From the NCBI GenBank assembly GCA_963669285.2, contig CAXXSI010000009.1, forward strand, positions 1 through 64,000: a stretch of 64,000 nt of DNA, written 5' to 3'. Each line of letters begins with the position of its first letter. Position 1 is the stretch's first letter. The notes beneath the pieces are model-generated. The model did no database searches, had not been told where the DNA came from, and was given only the letters and a program-made list of their open reading frames with translations. The position numbers were made by a program, and so were the translations under genes. Of this stretch, positions 26,889 to 35,408 are shown one piece after another. The stretch comes from JAWKWH01 sp963669285. GTDB lineage: Bacteria; Pseudomonadota; Alphaproteobacteria; Rhizobiales; Rhizobiaceae.

Positions 26889-27872
26889 CTAGACGAGCAA
26901 TACAGCTGCGCCGTCAATAGAGCCCGCGCGGACGGCCGCAATCGCATCGTTTGCATCCTGCAGCGGAAACGCAACAGTGTGGGTTTCAATCGGTACCCGG
27001 GGTGCGATTTCGAGGAAGTCGATTGCATCCTGCCGGGTCAGGTTGGCAACTGAACGGATCTGCCGCTCACCCCACAGAATGTCGTAGGCAAAAGCCGGTA
27101 TCTGGCTCATGTGGATGCCAGCGCACACAACAGTTCCCCCTTTACGGAGCACACGCAATGCGGCCGGTACCAGACTGCCAACCGGAGCGAAGATGATTGC
27201 GGCGTCAAGCTCCAGGGGAGGGCGCTGATCTGAACCACCAGCCCAAACGGCACCGAGTTTGCGCGCAAATTGCTGTGATTGATTGTCATCCGGCCGTGTG
27301 AACGCATAGACATCGCGACCCTGCCAGATTGCTACCTGCGTGACGATGTGCGCTGCTGCACCGAAACCATAGATACCGATGTTTTCGGCCCGCCCCGCCA
27401 TGACCAAGCTGCGATAGCCGATCAGGCCCGCACACAACAGCGGTGCGGCTTGTTCATCGGAATACTGTTCGGGCAGGGTGAAGCAGTAGTCCGCGTCAGC
27501 CACGATATACTCAGCAAATCCGCCATCGCTTGTGTAACCGGTAAAGCCAGGTTCATCGCAGAGGTTTTCCTGCTCGTGAATGCAATACCAGCACCTGCCG
27601 CAGGTATGTCCCATCCAAGGAACGCCGACACGGTCTCCGATCGCGAAATCCGAAACACCTGGGCCGATTGCATCAACTGTTCCAACCACTTCATGGCCGG
27701 GAATTATCGGCAAGTGAATGTCAGGGAGTTCATCGTCGATGAGATGGATGTCGGTTCTGCACACGCCGCAACTTCGTACGGCGACACGGATTTGTCCTTT
27801 CAATGGTACCGGTGTGGGCACCTCGGCGTATTCCAGCGGACCACCGGCCGACCTGAGTATCATTGCTTTCAA
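26889..27872 (-). CDS. Zinc-dependent alcohol dehydrogenase family protein
   Basis: A 327-residue medium-chain dehydrogenase. It has the catalytic zinc ligands in SCGVCRTDIH and GHEVVG, and the structural-zinc cysteines in CGRCWYCIHEQENLC (C-x2-C-x2-C-x7-C). The Rossmann part is marked by IGIYGFGAAAHIVTQVA, in which the usual G-x-G-x-x-G is altered to G-F-G-A-A-A. The start is set at a TTG (27872) with GGGAGG eight bases upstream, giving the family-typical M-K-A-M-I-L opening. It probably oxidises or reduces an alcohol/aldehyde with NAD(P). It lies 45 bp after the cytochrome c gene, on the same strand, and may be co-transcribed with it. Confidence 0.82.
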   Translation of the reverse strand: MKAMILRSAGGPLEYAEVPTPVPLKGQIRVAVRSCGVCRTDIHLIDDELPDIHLPIIPGHEVVGTVDAIGPGVSDFAIGDRVGVPWMGHTCGRCWYCIHEQENLCDEPGFTGYTSDGGFAEYIVADADYCFTLPEQYSDEQAAPLLCAGLIGYRSLVMAGRAENIGIYGFGAAAHIVTQVAIWQGRDVYAFTRPDDNQSQQFARKLGAVWAGGSDQRPPLELDAAIIFAPVGSLVPAALRVLRKGGTVVCAGIHMSQIPAFAYDILWGERQIRSVANLTRQDAIDFLEIAPRVPIETHTVAFPLQDANDAIAAVRAGSIDGAAVLLV

Positions 27873-27917
27873 TGCGGTGGCCTCCCGGACTTCGCAGACC
27901 ACCGGCTAAGGTGTGGA

Positions 27918-28241
27918 TCAATCACTTTCCAGCGAGACGATATAGGCTACGAGATCGTCGATGTTCTGAGGTGTCAGAATGTAAGCGATCTGCGGCATGC
28001 TGACGTGAAGAGGCGGAAAGGCGATCCGCGCAAGAATCTGGTCGGAAGATCTGAACACCGCGATGGCCGCAAAACTCGGAGGGTGCATTTTGAACTGCCC
28101 GCCCGGTTCGACATCATGACAACGTGTGCACCATTCCCTTGCGAGGTCTCGGCCTGAATCGGGATTTCCCTGCGCATACATTGCGCCACAAGTAACAAGC
28201 GAGAGCGTTCCCGCGAGGAACGCAGAGCGAAGTGACCGCAT
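27918..28241 (-). CDS. Small periplasmic c-type cytochrome
   Basis: A 107-residue protein with a Sec signal peptide (MRSLRSAFLAGTLSLVTCG, cleavage near AMYAQ) and one haem-binding motif, CTRCH. A likely methionine axial ligand lies in HVSMPQIAY near residue 82, and the C-terminal helix DDLVAYIVSLE is typical of small class I cytochromes c. It would carry electrons in the periplasm. The gene lies downstream of the nap cluster on the same strand, 170 bp after napC, so it could be transcribed with it, or with the alcohol dehydrogenase gene that follows. Its partner is not established. Confidence 0.83.
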   Translation of the reverse strand: MRSLRSAFLAGTLSLVTCGAMYAQGNPDSGRDLAREWCTRCHDVEPGGQFKMHPPSFAAIAVFRSSDQILARIAFPPLHVSMPQIAYILTPQNIDDLVAYIVSLESD

Positions 28242-28411
28242 GTTTCTTCCTCCCTTAGCGAAACTGTATTAACCGTTTGCCGGGTTCGAAGGTTAAAAAC
28301 ACCACAGGTCGTTGCCAATGATATCCGTCAATGCGTATCGATTACCTGCCAACAGGGGCGTTGGCTGGCTCAGCCGGAAAACTCTCAAGACCACTTTGCG
28401 CCGGGCTTGAG

Positions 28412-29089
28412 CTATTTCACCGTCTCTTTCAGATAATCGCGCAGATCGGTTGCCAGTTCGTTTTCTCGTGTTCGAAGCAGGCTGGTTTTTGTTTCGTCCT
28501 CGAATGCACCTTTCGGCAGTTTGTGAGCGATACCCTTATGGCAGTCGATACATGTCTTGCCTTCATCGAAGCCTTCTTCATGGCGATCGGCCGACCGAGA
28601 TTCCTGCATGTCGAAATCCATCGATTCGAAGTCATGGCAGTTACGACATTCGCGGCTGTCGGTGGCCTGCATGCTCTTCCAGACCCGCTTGGCCAACTCC
28701 AGGCGCTTGGCTTCGAATTTCTCCTTGGTCGATATTGAGCCGACAATCTTGTGGTAGAGTTCACTGCTGGCCTTGATCTTGCGAATGACCTTGTGCGTCC
28801 ACTCCTTGGGCACATGGCAATCCGTACAGATCGCCCTTACGCCGCTGCGGTTCGAGTAGTGGATCGTCTCGGTATATTCCTCATATACGTTCTCCTGCAT
28901 CTCATGGCAGGATATGCAAAAGGTCTCTGTGTTTGTCATCTCCATGGCCCAGTTGAAACCACCCCAAAAAATGATCCCCGCAAGTCCGCCGATGATGATC
29001 AAGGCACCCAGGGAAAACGTTTTCGCCGGGCTGCGAAATGCGCGCCATGCACGCGCAAAGATATTTGACGATTGGTTTTCCTGGGTCAT
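28412..29089 (-). CDS. napC: NapC, membrane-anchored tetrahaem quinol dehydrogenase
   Basis: A 225-residue NapC/NirT cytochrome. One N-terminal membrane helix (ALIIIGGLAGIIFWGGFNWA) anchors a periplasmic domain with four CxxCH motifs: CISCH, CTDCH, CRNCH and CIDCH. It takes electrons from the quinol pool and passes them to NapB/NapA. The start is the ATG at 29089 with GGAGAGGA immediately upstream. The protein is slightly longer than E. coli NapC because of a C-terminal tail of about 30 residues. It is the last gene of napFDAGHBC, 112 bp after napB. Confidence 0.93.
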   Translation of the reverse strand: MTQENQSSNIFARAWRAFRSPAKTFSLGALIIIGGLAGIIFWGGFNWAMEMTNTETFCISCHEMQENVYEEYTETIHYSNRSGVRAICTDCHVPKEWTHKVIRKIKASSELYHKIVGSISTKEKFEAKRLELAKRVWKSMQATDSRECRNCHDFESMDFDMQESRSADRHEEGFDEGKTCIDCHKGIAHKLPKGAFEDETKTSLLRTRENELATDLRDYLKETVK

Positions 29090-29201
29090 TTCCTCTCCAC
29101 GTCCCTCCTCGAGAATCACTTTTGGTCATATCGTCATCCGGCTAGCGGCACAGGCAGCTGTCCCAAGTTAATCCGCCGAATCTCGTTTCAGGTGGTGCTG
29201 G

Positions 29202-29636
29202 TTACTGCTCCACCGTTTCGAACGTGTTTTCCACCAGCTCATCGACGTTCAGTTGCGGCGAATGGCACTGGTTGCAGGAGTATCTGCGCATGTCCAAATC
29301 ATCGGTGATAGCGCCATCGGAGACCAGGAAATGGCTATCACCCATTTTGGGGGCCTTTTCTTCCTTGTAATGTGCGGCATCATGGCAGCGAAGACAGGTG
29401 TTGACCTGCAATGTGATCTCGTCCTTGTCGATCTTGTGCGGTATCGAAGGTGGTTGTTGCTTCCAGCTCTTTGCGAAACCGCCCTCCATCGTCTCCTGCT
29501 TCCTGCGATCGAATTCCTCGGCAACCGCATCGAGCGGATGGTCGCCACGCAAACTGATCATTTCCGCTTTTGCGGCGATACCTGCGCTGGCGCTCAGGAA
29601 TGCCATCGAGAGGGCCGTCATGAGAATCTTCTTCAT
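29202..29636 (-). CDS. napB: NapB, periplasmic dihaem cytochrome subunit of nitrate reductase
   Basis: A 144-residue protein with a Sec signal peptide (KKILMTALSMAFLSASAG, cleaved near AAKAE) and two haem motifs, CLRCH and CNQCH, as expected for the NapB electron-transfer subunit. The family block KWKQQPP-like (here SWKQQPPSIPHKI) precedes the first haem, and the second is preceded by RRYSCNQ. It relays electrons from NapC to NapA. The ATG at 29636 is chosen because the signal peptide begins there. A 7-bp hairpin lies upstream between napH and napB. Confidence 0.93.
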   Translation of the reverse strand: MKKILMTALSMAFLSASAGIAAKAEMISLRGDHPLDAVAEEFDRRKQETMEGGFAKSWKQQPPSIPHKIDKDEITLQVNTCLRCHDAAHYKEEKAPKMGDSHFLVSDGAITDDLDMRRYSCNQCHSPQLNVDELVENTFETVEQ

Positions 29637-29688
29637 GGTTTTCTCCTTCGTATCCGCCGGAATATCCGGGAAGTGAGTGAAAGGTCGT

Positions 29689-29709
29689 CGTGGCCAATTA
29701 ACGGCCACG
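29689..29709 (-). other. Intercistronic hairpin between napH and napB
   Basis: A 7-bp stem CGTGGCC / GGCCACG with a 7-nt loop (AATTAAC on the plus strand), without a following T run. It may set mRNA stability differences between the napH and napB parts of the transcript. Confidence 0.5.
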
Positions 29710-29720
29710 GTGTTGAGGCT

Positions 29721-30650
29721 TCAGGCGCTGTTTTCATGCATCGCTCCTTGCGCCGCGGGTTTTGTGTCAGCGCTGCGGGTTCGGCCAAACCGCGGACCGA
29801 ATTCGAAAACCGAGTGCGGACAAATATCGATACAGCGCGCGCAGTTTGTGCAGGCGCCGGACAGGATCACCGGACCGTTGTCTTCATGACCACGCCGGCC
29901 ACCATTCAGCGCCGGCGCGATGACCTGCGGTTCGGGGCAAACCTCGTAGCATTCCATGCAATCGTCGCACGCCAGTTTGTTGTCAGCACGAATGCGCACC
30001 AGACTGGCTGATCCGATCAGTCCGTAGAAGGCTCCCATCGGGCATACGTGGCCGCACCAGCCATGTCGCACGATGAAGAGATCGAGCAGGAATATCGCCA
30101 CGATGACAGACCAGCCGGCGCCCATGCCGAAAATCAGGCCGCGGTGAAGCATCGAGACCGGATTGATGAGCTCGTAGGCCAGTGTTCCCGTTACCAGTGC
30201 GAGTGCAAGCACCGATGCAAGCATCCAGTAGCGTGCGTTGCGGCTGATGCGCGCCGTGCCCTTGACGCCAAGCCGGCGGCGCAGCCAATGGGCGGTATCG
30301 GTGACGATATTGACCGGACAGACCCATGAACAATAGGCGCGACCGCCGATGACCAGATAAAAGGCGAAGACGATTGCCGCTCCGGTTATCGCCTCGGTGG
30401 CGACCGAGAAATGCCCGGCCGCGATCATCTGGGCGAATAGCAGCGGTTCTGTCATCGGCACAGTGTCGGCAAATACGCTCGATGCCAGATTGCCCTTGAG
30501 CAACCAGATGCCACCGAGCGGTCCTGCCATGAACAGCGCAAGTATCAGCAATTGGCTGATGCGCCGTAATATCAGCCATTTGTGGGCGCCAAACCAGCCC
30601 TTGGCCTCGATGGCATCGTGGCCCAGCCTGTCAATCGCCTGCGCCATCAC
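29721..30650 (-). CDS. napH: NapH, membrane iron-sulfur quinol dehydrogenase subunit
   Basis: A 309-residue membrane protein with four helices. It has the two CxxxCP motifs of NapH on the cytoplasmic side (CSWVCP and CGHVCP) and two 4Fe-4S clusters near the C-terminus (CDDCMECYEVCPEP and CTNCARCIDICP). With NapG it forms an alternative quinol-oxidising module that feeds NapC or NapA. It starts at the first of two methionines at 30650 and overlaps the napG stop by 4 bp, so the two are co-translated. NapGH is regularly present in enterobacterial nap operons and less common in rhizobial ones. Confidence 0.92.
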   Translation of the reverse strand: MMAQAIDRLGHDAIEAKGWFGAHKWLILRRISQLLILALFMAGPLGGIWLLKGNLASSVFADTVPMTEPLLFAQMIAAGHFSVATEAITGAAIVFAFYLVIGGRAYCSWVCPVNIVTDTAHWLRRRLGVKGTARISRNARYWMLASVLALALVTGTLAYELINPVSMLHRGLIFGMGAGWSVIVAIFLLDLFIVRHGWCGHVCPMGAFYGLIGSASLVRIRADNKLACDDCMECYEVCPEPQVIAPALNGGRRGHEDNGPVILSGACTNCARCIDICPHSVFEFGPRFGRTRSADTKPAAQGAMHENSA

Positions 30651-31537
30651 TTCGCCTCCCTGATGCCCTTGCGCAGCGTATCCAGCGCTGTGCCGCTTCC
30701 GGGAGAATCTGCCGATGTATCGTCAATAAGCCCACGTCCGGCGTGGTCGTAGCGCTTGCCGGCGGGTAGATTATATTTGTGCTCGGGATCGGGTGTTACC
30801 AGAGCGTCGCCGGCATCTTCCTTTTGTTTCCATCCAAGCCGGTAGTGTTCACCAATTTCGCCTTTGGCCAGACGGATCGGCATGACCTTGATGGCGGCTT
30901 CTTCAAGAATGCAGGCTTTCTCGCACAGCCCGCATCCGGTGCAGTGATCCGAATAGACCACCGGTGGAAATATCGCGTGTTTTCCGGAACGCTTGTTTGG
31001 CCGATATTCAAGCTTGATGGCTTCGCCACGAACCGGGCAGATATTAAAGCAGACTTCGCAGCGAAGCCCCTGGAATGCGATGCAGGCTTCCTGATCGATG
31101 ACAACGGCAAGCCCCATGCGCGCCTTGGATATGTCGGTCAAGGCATGGTCCAGCGCACCGGTGGGGCAGGCCGGAACACAAGGGATATCCTCGCACATTT
31201 CACAGGGTCCGGTCCGGGCGGTGAAATAGGGCGTGCCTGTGGCAACACCGTCGCCCAGTTCGGCGAGTTTTAAAATGTCATACGGGCAATCACGCACACA
31301 CAGTCCGCAGCGCACACAAGCCGACAGGAAATCGGTTTCGGGCAGGGCACCTGGCGGACGGATCGCTTCGGCTGGCAGCGCCTGGGAATTGCGCGCGTAC
31401 AAGCCCACGCCCAAACCGAACAACGCGACGCCGCAAGCGGTCTTAGCGGTATCGAACAATACCCTGCGCCGGTTGACCGCCTTGGCATCACGCCTGCCGC
31501 TGACAGGCCGGTCGTCTGATGTGGGATGCGCTGACAT
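30647..31537 (-). CDS. napG: NapG, periplasmic iron-sulfur protein
   Basis: A 296-residue ferredoxin-type protein. The N-terminus NRRRVLFDTAKTACG resembles a Tat signal sequence, consistent with export of a protein holding four 4Fe-4S clusters: CVRCGLCVRDCP, CEMCEDIPCVPACP, the CEVCFNICP set and CTGCGLCEKAC. It accepts electrons from NapH in the periplasm. The first methionine lies about 20 residues before the arginines. The 74-bp gap to napA holds a strong hairpin. It overlaps napH by 4 bp. Confidence 0.92.
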   Translation of the reverse strand: MSAHPTSDDRPVSGRRDAKAVNRRRVLFDTAKTACGVALFGLGVGLYARNSQALPAEAIRPPGALPETDFLSACVRCGLCVRDCPYDILKLAELGDGVATGTPYFTARTGPCEMCEDIPCVPACPTGALDHALTDISKARMGLAVVIDQEACIAFQGLRCEVCFNICPVRGEAIKLEYRPNKRSGKHAIFPPVVYSDHCTGCGLCEKACILEEAAIKVMPIRLAKGEIGEHYRLGWKQKEDAGDALVTPDPEHKYNLPAGKRYDHAGRGLIDDTSADSPGSGTALDTLRKGIREAK

Positions 31538-31574
31538 TGAGGTGTTCTGATCGCCCGATTACGTTGTTTGGTCA

Positions 31575-31599
31575 CCGGCGGCCCGCGACAGGCCGCCGG
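31575..31599 (-). other. Intercistronic hairpin between napA and napG
   Basis: A perfect 9-bp GC stem (CCGGCGGCC / GGCCGCCGG) with a 7-nt loop, 12 bp after the napA stop codon. There is no T run, so it probably protects the napA mRNA 3' end or reduces downstream expression rather than ending transcription. Confidence 0.6.
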
Positions 31600-31611
31600 C
31601 AGAATGTTCGC

Positions 31612-34146
31612 CTAGGCCTTTTCAACCTTGCAGGCACATTTCTTGTAGTCGGTCTCCTTGGACAGCGGATCCGTCTGATCAAGTGTCAGCTTGTTGACGA
31701 GCCGGCTTTCGTCAAACCACGGCACGAAAACCAAACCCTGCGGCGGCTTGTTGCGCCCGCGCGTTTCAACGCGTGTGACGATCTCGCCGCGCCTGGTGGC
31801 AATCTTGCAGGTCGATCCGTCGCGCAGTTTGCGTTTCTTGGCATCTTTCGGGTTCATGAACACGACCGCATCGGGTACTGCGCGGTGCAGTTCGGGAACG
31901 CGCCGGGTCATCGATCCGGAGTGCCAATGTTCGAGCACCCGACCGGTGCACAGCCACAGATCGAACTCGTCATCCGGCGGTTCGGCGGCGGGTTCGAAAG
32001 GCGCGGCGATGATATTGGCGCGTCCATCGGGCTTGCCGTAGAACTTCACGCCTTCGCCTTCGGCCACATGAGGATCGTAACCTTCCCGGAAGCGCCATAG
32101 CGTTTCCTTGCCGTCGATCACCGGCCAGCGCATGCCGCGGGCCTTGTGATAGGCATCGTAATCCGCCATTTCGTGGCCCTTCTTCGGCCCCTCATACTGA
32201 AAGCGGCGATACTCTTCGAACAGGCCTTTTTGGACATAGAAACCGAAATCTTCGGATTCGTGGTTCTTGTACGCATTGCCATCGCCATCGGTGACCATGC
32301 CGTCTTCGTAAGGGAACTGGTCGACCTGCCCGTTGGCATAGAGGATGTCGTACAGCGTCTTGCCCTTATATTCCGGCATCTTGTCGAGCAACTCGGCTTC
32401 CCAGACATCATCGACCTTGATGCGTTTGGAGAACTCGACGATCTGCCAGAGGTCGGAACGGGATTCACCAGGGCCTGAAACCTGTTCACGCCAGAATTGG
32501 GTACGCCGTTCGGCATTGCCGTAGGCGCCCTCCTTCTCCGTCCACATAGAGGTTGGCAGGATCAGGTCGGCAGCAACCGCAGACACCGTGGGGTAGGGAT
32601 CCGAAACGGTAATGAAGTTGTCGGGATTGCGCCAACCGGGCCATGATTCATCATTCATGTTGGCCGCGGCCTGCATGTTGTTGTTGCACAGGACCCAGAA
32701 GCAGTTCATCACGCCGTCTTTCAGCGCCCGGTGCATGGCGACCGCATGAATGAGCGTTCCGCCCTCCGATTTGGGTCCGGGGATCGTGCCTTCAGGCAGT
32801 TTCCAGATCTTCTCGGCGAAGGCGCGGTGTTTGTCGTTGGCAACCACCAGGTCGGCAGGTAGTCGGTGGGTAAATGTGCCGACTTCGCGGGCGGTGCCGC
32901 AAGCCGAGGGCTGACCGGTCAGCGAGAACGGGCTGTTGCCCGGTTCGGCGATCTTACCCATCAGCAGATGGATGTTGTAGACAAGGCCGTTTACCCACAC
33001 ACCACGCGTGTGCTGGTTGAAGCCCATCGTCCAGAACGAGGCGACCTTCTTGTTGGGATCGGCATAGGCCTCGGCGAGCTTTTTCAGATTTTCAGCCGGC
33101 ACTTTCGTGAGTTCGGCTGTGTATTCCAGCGTATATGGCTCGAGCGACTTTGCGTACTCCTCAAACGAGATCTTCGACAGCTTGCCCTTCGCCCGGTTGG
33201 CGGCGGCCTTTTCGCGCGGATCGTCGGCACGCAGACCGTAGCCGATGTCGGTCGGTGTCTTGGTGAAGTTTACATGCTTGTCGAGGAAGTCCTTATCATA
33301 GGCTTCATTCTGGATGATGTAGTTGGCGATGTAATTGGCAATCGCCAGATCGGTCTGTGGTTCGAACACCATTCCATTGTCGGCAAGTTCGAAATTGCGG
33401 TTCTCGAATGTCGATAGTACGTGGACTTCGCTACCCTCCTTGGTCAGACGGGTATTGGTGAGACGCGACCACAGGATCGGGTGCATCTCGGCCATGTTTG
33501 CGCCCCAGAGCACGAAGACATCGGCGTGCTCCAGATCGTCGTAACAACCCATCGGCTCGTCGATGCCGAAGGCGCGCATAAAGGCACCCACCGCGGAAGC
33601 CATGCAGTGGCGGGCGTTCGGTTCTAGACTGTTGGAACGGAACCCCGCCTTGATGAGTTTTTGTGCGGCATAGCCTTCCCAGACGGTCCACTGTCCGGAG
33701 CCGAACATACCGACACCTTTTGGCCCCTTGGCCTTGCGCGCGGCCACCCATTTCTCGGCCATGATGTCGAAGGCTTCATCCCAGGAGACCTCTTCAAAAT
33801 CGCCGTTCTTGTCGTATTTACCGTCTTTCTTGCGCAGCAGAGGCTTGGTCAGGCGATCCTCGCCATACATGATCTTGGCGAGAAAGTAGCCCTTGATACA
33901 ATTGAGTCCGCGGTTGACCGGTGCATCGGGATCGCCCTGGGTTGCAACGACGCGCCCGTCGTTGACGCCGACAAGTACCGAACAGCCGGTACCGCAGAAC
34001 CGGCATGGCGCTTTATCCCAGCGGATTACACCGCCATCCTGCGCAAGTGCAGGATTGACGCCGGCAAGGGTCACACCCGCAGCCGAAGCCGTCGCGGCAA
34101 CAGCACTTGCCTTGAGCATTTCGCGGCGTGATACATTCGTGGTCAT
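31612..34146 (-). CDS. napA: NapA, periplasmic nitrate reductase catalytic subunit
   Basis: An 844-residue Mo-bis-MGD enzyme reducing nitrate to nitrite in the periplasm. It has a Tat signal (VSRREMLKASAVAAT), a 4Fe-4S site in CRFCGTGCSVLV with the fourth cysteine in LNCIKG, and the Mo-ligating cysteine in NARHCMASAVGAF near residue 180. The C-terminal molybdopterin-binding domain includes LWLCTGRVLEHWHSGSMTRR. Length is close to the usual 830. The ATG at 34146 is chosen over an upstream codon because MTTNVSRRE is the family-like opening. It follows napD by 11 bp; NapD would act as chaperone for this signal peptide. Confidence 0.96.
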   Translation of the reverse strand: MTTNVSRREMLKASAVAATASAAGVTLAGVNPALAQDGGVIRWDKAPCRFCGTGCSVLVGVNDGRVVATQGDPDAPVNRGLNCIKGYFLAKIMYGEDRLTKPLLRKKDGKYDKNGDFEEVSWDEAFDIMAEKWVAARKAKGPKGVGMFGSGQWTVWEGYAAQKLIKAGFRSNSLEPNARHCMASAVGAFMRAFGIDEPMGCYDDLEHADVFVLWGANMAEMHPILWSRLTNTRLTKEGSEVHVLSTFENRNFELADNGMVFEPQTDLAIANYIANYIIQNEAYDKDFLDKHVNFTKTPTDIGYGLRADDPREKAAANRAKGKLSKISFEEYAKSLEPYTLEYTAELTKVPAENLKKLAEAYADPNKKVASFWTMGFNQHTRGVWVNGLVYNIHLLMGKIAEPGNSPFSLTGQPSACGTAREVGTFTHRLPADLVVANDKHRAFAEKIWKLPEGTIPGPKSEGGTLIHAVAMHRALKDGVMNCFWVLCNNNMQAAANMNDESWPGWRNPDNFITVSDPYPTVSAVAADLILPTSMWTEKEGAYGNAERRTQFWREQVSGPGESRSDLWQIVEFSKRIKVDDVWEAELLDKMPEYKGKTLYDILYANGQVDQFPYEDGMVTDGDGNAYKNHESEDFGFYVQKGLFEEYRRFQYEGPKKGHEMADYDAYHKARGMRWPVIDGKETLWRFREGYDPHVAEGEGVKFYGKPDGRANIIAAPFEPAAEPPDDEFDLWLCTGRVLEHWHSGSMTRRVPELHRAVPDAVVFMNPKDAKKRKLRDGSTCKIATRRGEIVTRVETRGRNKPPQGLVFVPWFDESRLVNKLTLDQTDPLSKETDYKKCACKVEKA

Positions 34147-34157
34147 GGTCAAGCTCC

Positions 34158-34436
34158 TCAATTGGGCATGCGGTCATTCCGCACGTCAGGGATTGGAGTG
34201 GAATTGTCGGGTTCAAAATTGTGGTAGGCGAGCGTCGCTGCGGCGATGCCGGGCATGCGTTGCAACTGCATGATCGTGGTGTCGCAGGAGGTGTCTGCTT
34301 CATCCTCAACCGTGACGATGAAACGGCCGTCCGGAGTTTCGTGGTGCAGTTCCACACCGGCCAATGTTTCCAGCGTAGCGCGGACTGCGCCCTGCTTTCC
34401 CGGATAGGCATGAATCAATACACCGGCGATGTTCAT
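34158..34436 (-). CDS. napD: NapD, chaperone for the NapA Tat signal
   Basis: A 92-residue cytoplasmic protein with a ferredoxin-like fold pattern: NIAGVLIHAYPGKQGAVRATL opens the domain, followed by GVELHHETPDGRFIVTVEDE. NapD proteins bind the twin-arginine signal of NapA and hold export until the cofactor is inserted. The motif HAYPGK is the recognisable opening helix start. Its start overlaps napF by 4 bp, and napA begins 11 bp later. The C-terminal 15 residues are more divergent than the rest. Confidence 0.9.
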   Translation of the reverse strand: MNIAGVLIHAYPGKQGAVRATLETLAGVELHHETPDGRFIVTVEDEADTSCDTTIMQLQRMPGIAAATLAYHNFEPDNSTPIPDVRNDRMPN

Positions 34437-34939
34437 GCGACTTTCTCCTTAATTTGGTGATCAGCCATCTCGATTGACTTGCTGGGACAAACAACAGCGC
34501 AGGCGCCGCAGCCATTGCACCGGCTTGTGTCAACCAGCGCCAGCGCGCGGCCGCCGGTCATCAGGCGAAACCGGATGGCACCGGCCTCGCAGGATTCCTC
34601 GCATGTCCGGCAGGTGACGGCGTTGATGGACAGGCATGTGTTGTCGATACGGGCACGGACGCTCCAGGGGCGGGCAGCGTCGGGATTCAGTGAACCTGCC
34701 TTGCAGGCTTCAGCGCAGTCGCCACAGAATGTGCAATTGGCCTCGCCGAAACGAAGTTTGGGAAATCCGGCGCTGTCTCTGCCGATGATGCCGGTAGGGC
34801 AGGCGGTTTCACAGTCCTTGCACCGGGTGCAGCGTGAGCGGAAATCGCTTTCGGGAATGGCATAAGGCGGACGATGCATAACGGGAGCCTGGACGAACCG
34901 CCCCCGAATCAAGTTCCGCCTGCTAAGTTCGCGACCCAC
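34433..34939 (-). CDS. napF: NapF, cytoplasmic iron-sulfur accessory protein
   Basis: A ferredoxin-like protein of about 168 residues with four Fe-S sets: CTRCKDCETACP, CTFCGDCAEACK, CRTCEESCEAG and CNGCGACAVVCP. NapF binds NapA in the cytoplasm and is thought to help insert or repair its Fe-S cluster. The opening RELSRRNLIRGRF matches the N-terminal block of E. coli NapF. The frame is open back to a TTG at 35020, but the FNR-type box centred at about 35060 would place transcription start near 35019, so I prefer the GTG at 34939. First gene of the cluster; no napE is visible. Confidence 0.88.
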   Translation of the reverse strand: MGRELSRRNLIRGRFVQAPVMHRPPYAIPESDFRSRCTRCKDCETACPTGIIGRDSAGFPKLRFGEANCTFCGDCAEACKAGSLNPDAARPWSVRARIDNTCLSINAVTCRTCEESCEAGAIRFRLMTGGRALALVDTSRCNGCGACAVVCPSKSIEMADHQIKEKVA

Positions 34940-35053
34940 CGTTTTGCGTTCCCGCCGAGCTTCTCCGGTGTCTGCTGGAGTGGCGCTGGTATGCGACAAT
35001 GATCTGTCCCCCCTAGACAATGTGAATCATGCCATATGCGGCGGTTGATCACC

Positions 35054-35067
35054 TTGACCAAAGTCAA
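35054..35067 (-). promoter_or_regulatory. FNR/CRP-superfamily box upstream of napF
   Basis: TTGACCAAAGTCAA is a perfect palindrome of the TTG-N8-CAA class (half-sites TTGAC/GTCAA), the form bound by FNR, FnrL, DNR or NnrR regulators. It lies upstream of the nap operon. Its centre to the putative transcription start near 35019 fits the class II activation distance of -41.5. Regulation by oxygen or nitrogen oxides is inference. Confidence 0.7.
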
Positions 35068-35364
35068 CCATGCCATGCAGAACTCAGCGTTTTGACCTGT
35101 TTTGTGTGGGCGGGGAGCCGTTGTTTATTGTATCGTCGGCTTCGGCTCTCACTCCCGGAGCGCACGACCTCCAATAATGGATCGCGGTATCGCCGGGTCG
35201 CTCTGGCTCCATAACCCGATTCGCACCGCTACGGACGGACGAAATACGAAATCTGAATGGAACTCGGCTGAATCCGACTCCCTGGTGTTCAGAACTGGCC
35301 AATCCGAAACTCGGCAACAATTGAAACCTGAATGGCAATTTCGGGAGGTCAGGCTGAAACACAA

Positions 35365-35380
35365 TGTTTGTATACGAACA
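35365..35380. promoter_or_regulatory. Candidate operator palindrome TGTTTGTATACGAACA
   Basis: A 16-bp inverted repeat with one mismatched pair, 28 bp before the ATG of the small secreted-protein gene. It could be a repressor site; there is no other evidence. Confidence 0.3.
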
Positions 35381-35408
35381 ATAGCTCGAACAAGATGGAG
35401 ACAGGACA

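Larger units (their letters stand above)
35021..35408. other. Upstream region of the nap operon and of a small secreted-protein gene
   Basis: About 390 bp without a recognisable gene. It holds the FNR/CRP-type box for nap at 35054-35067 and a palindrome at 35365-35380 ahead of the small secreted-protein gene. Open frames on both strands here lack ribosome-binding sites and any familiar motif. Confidence 0.5.
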
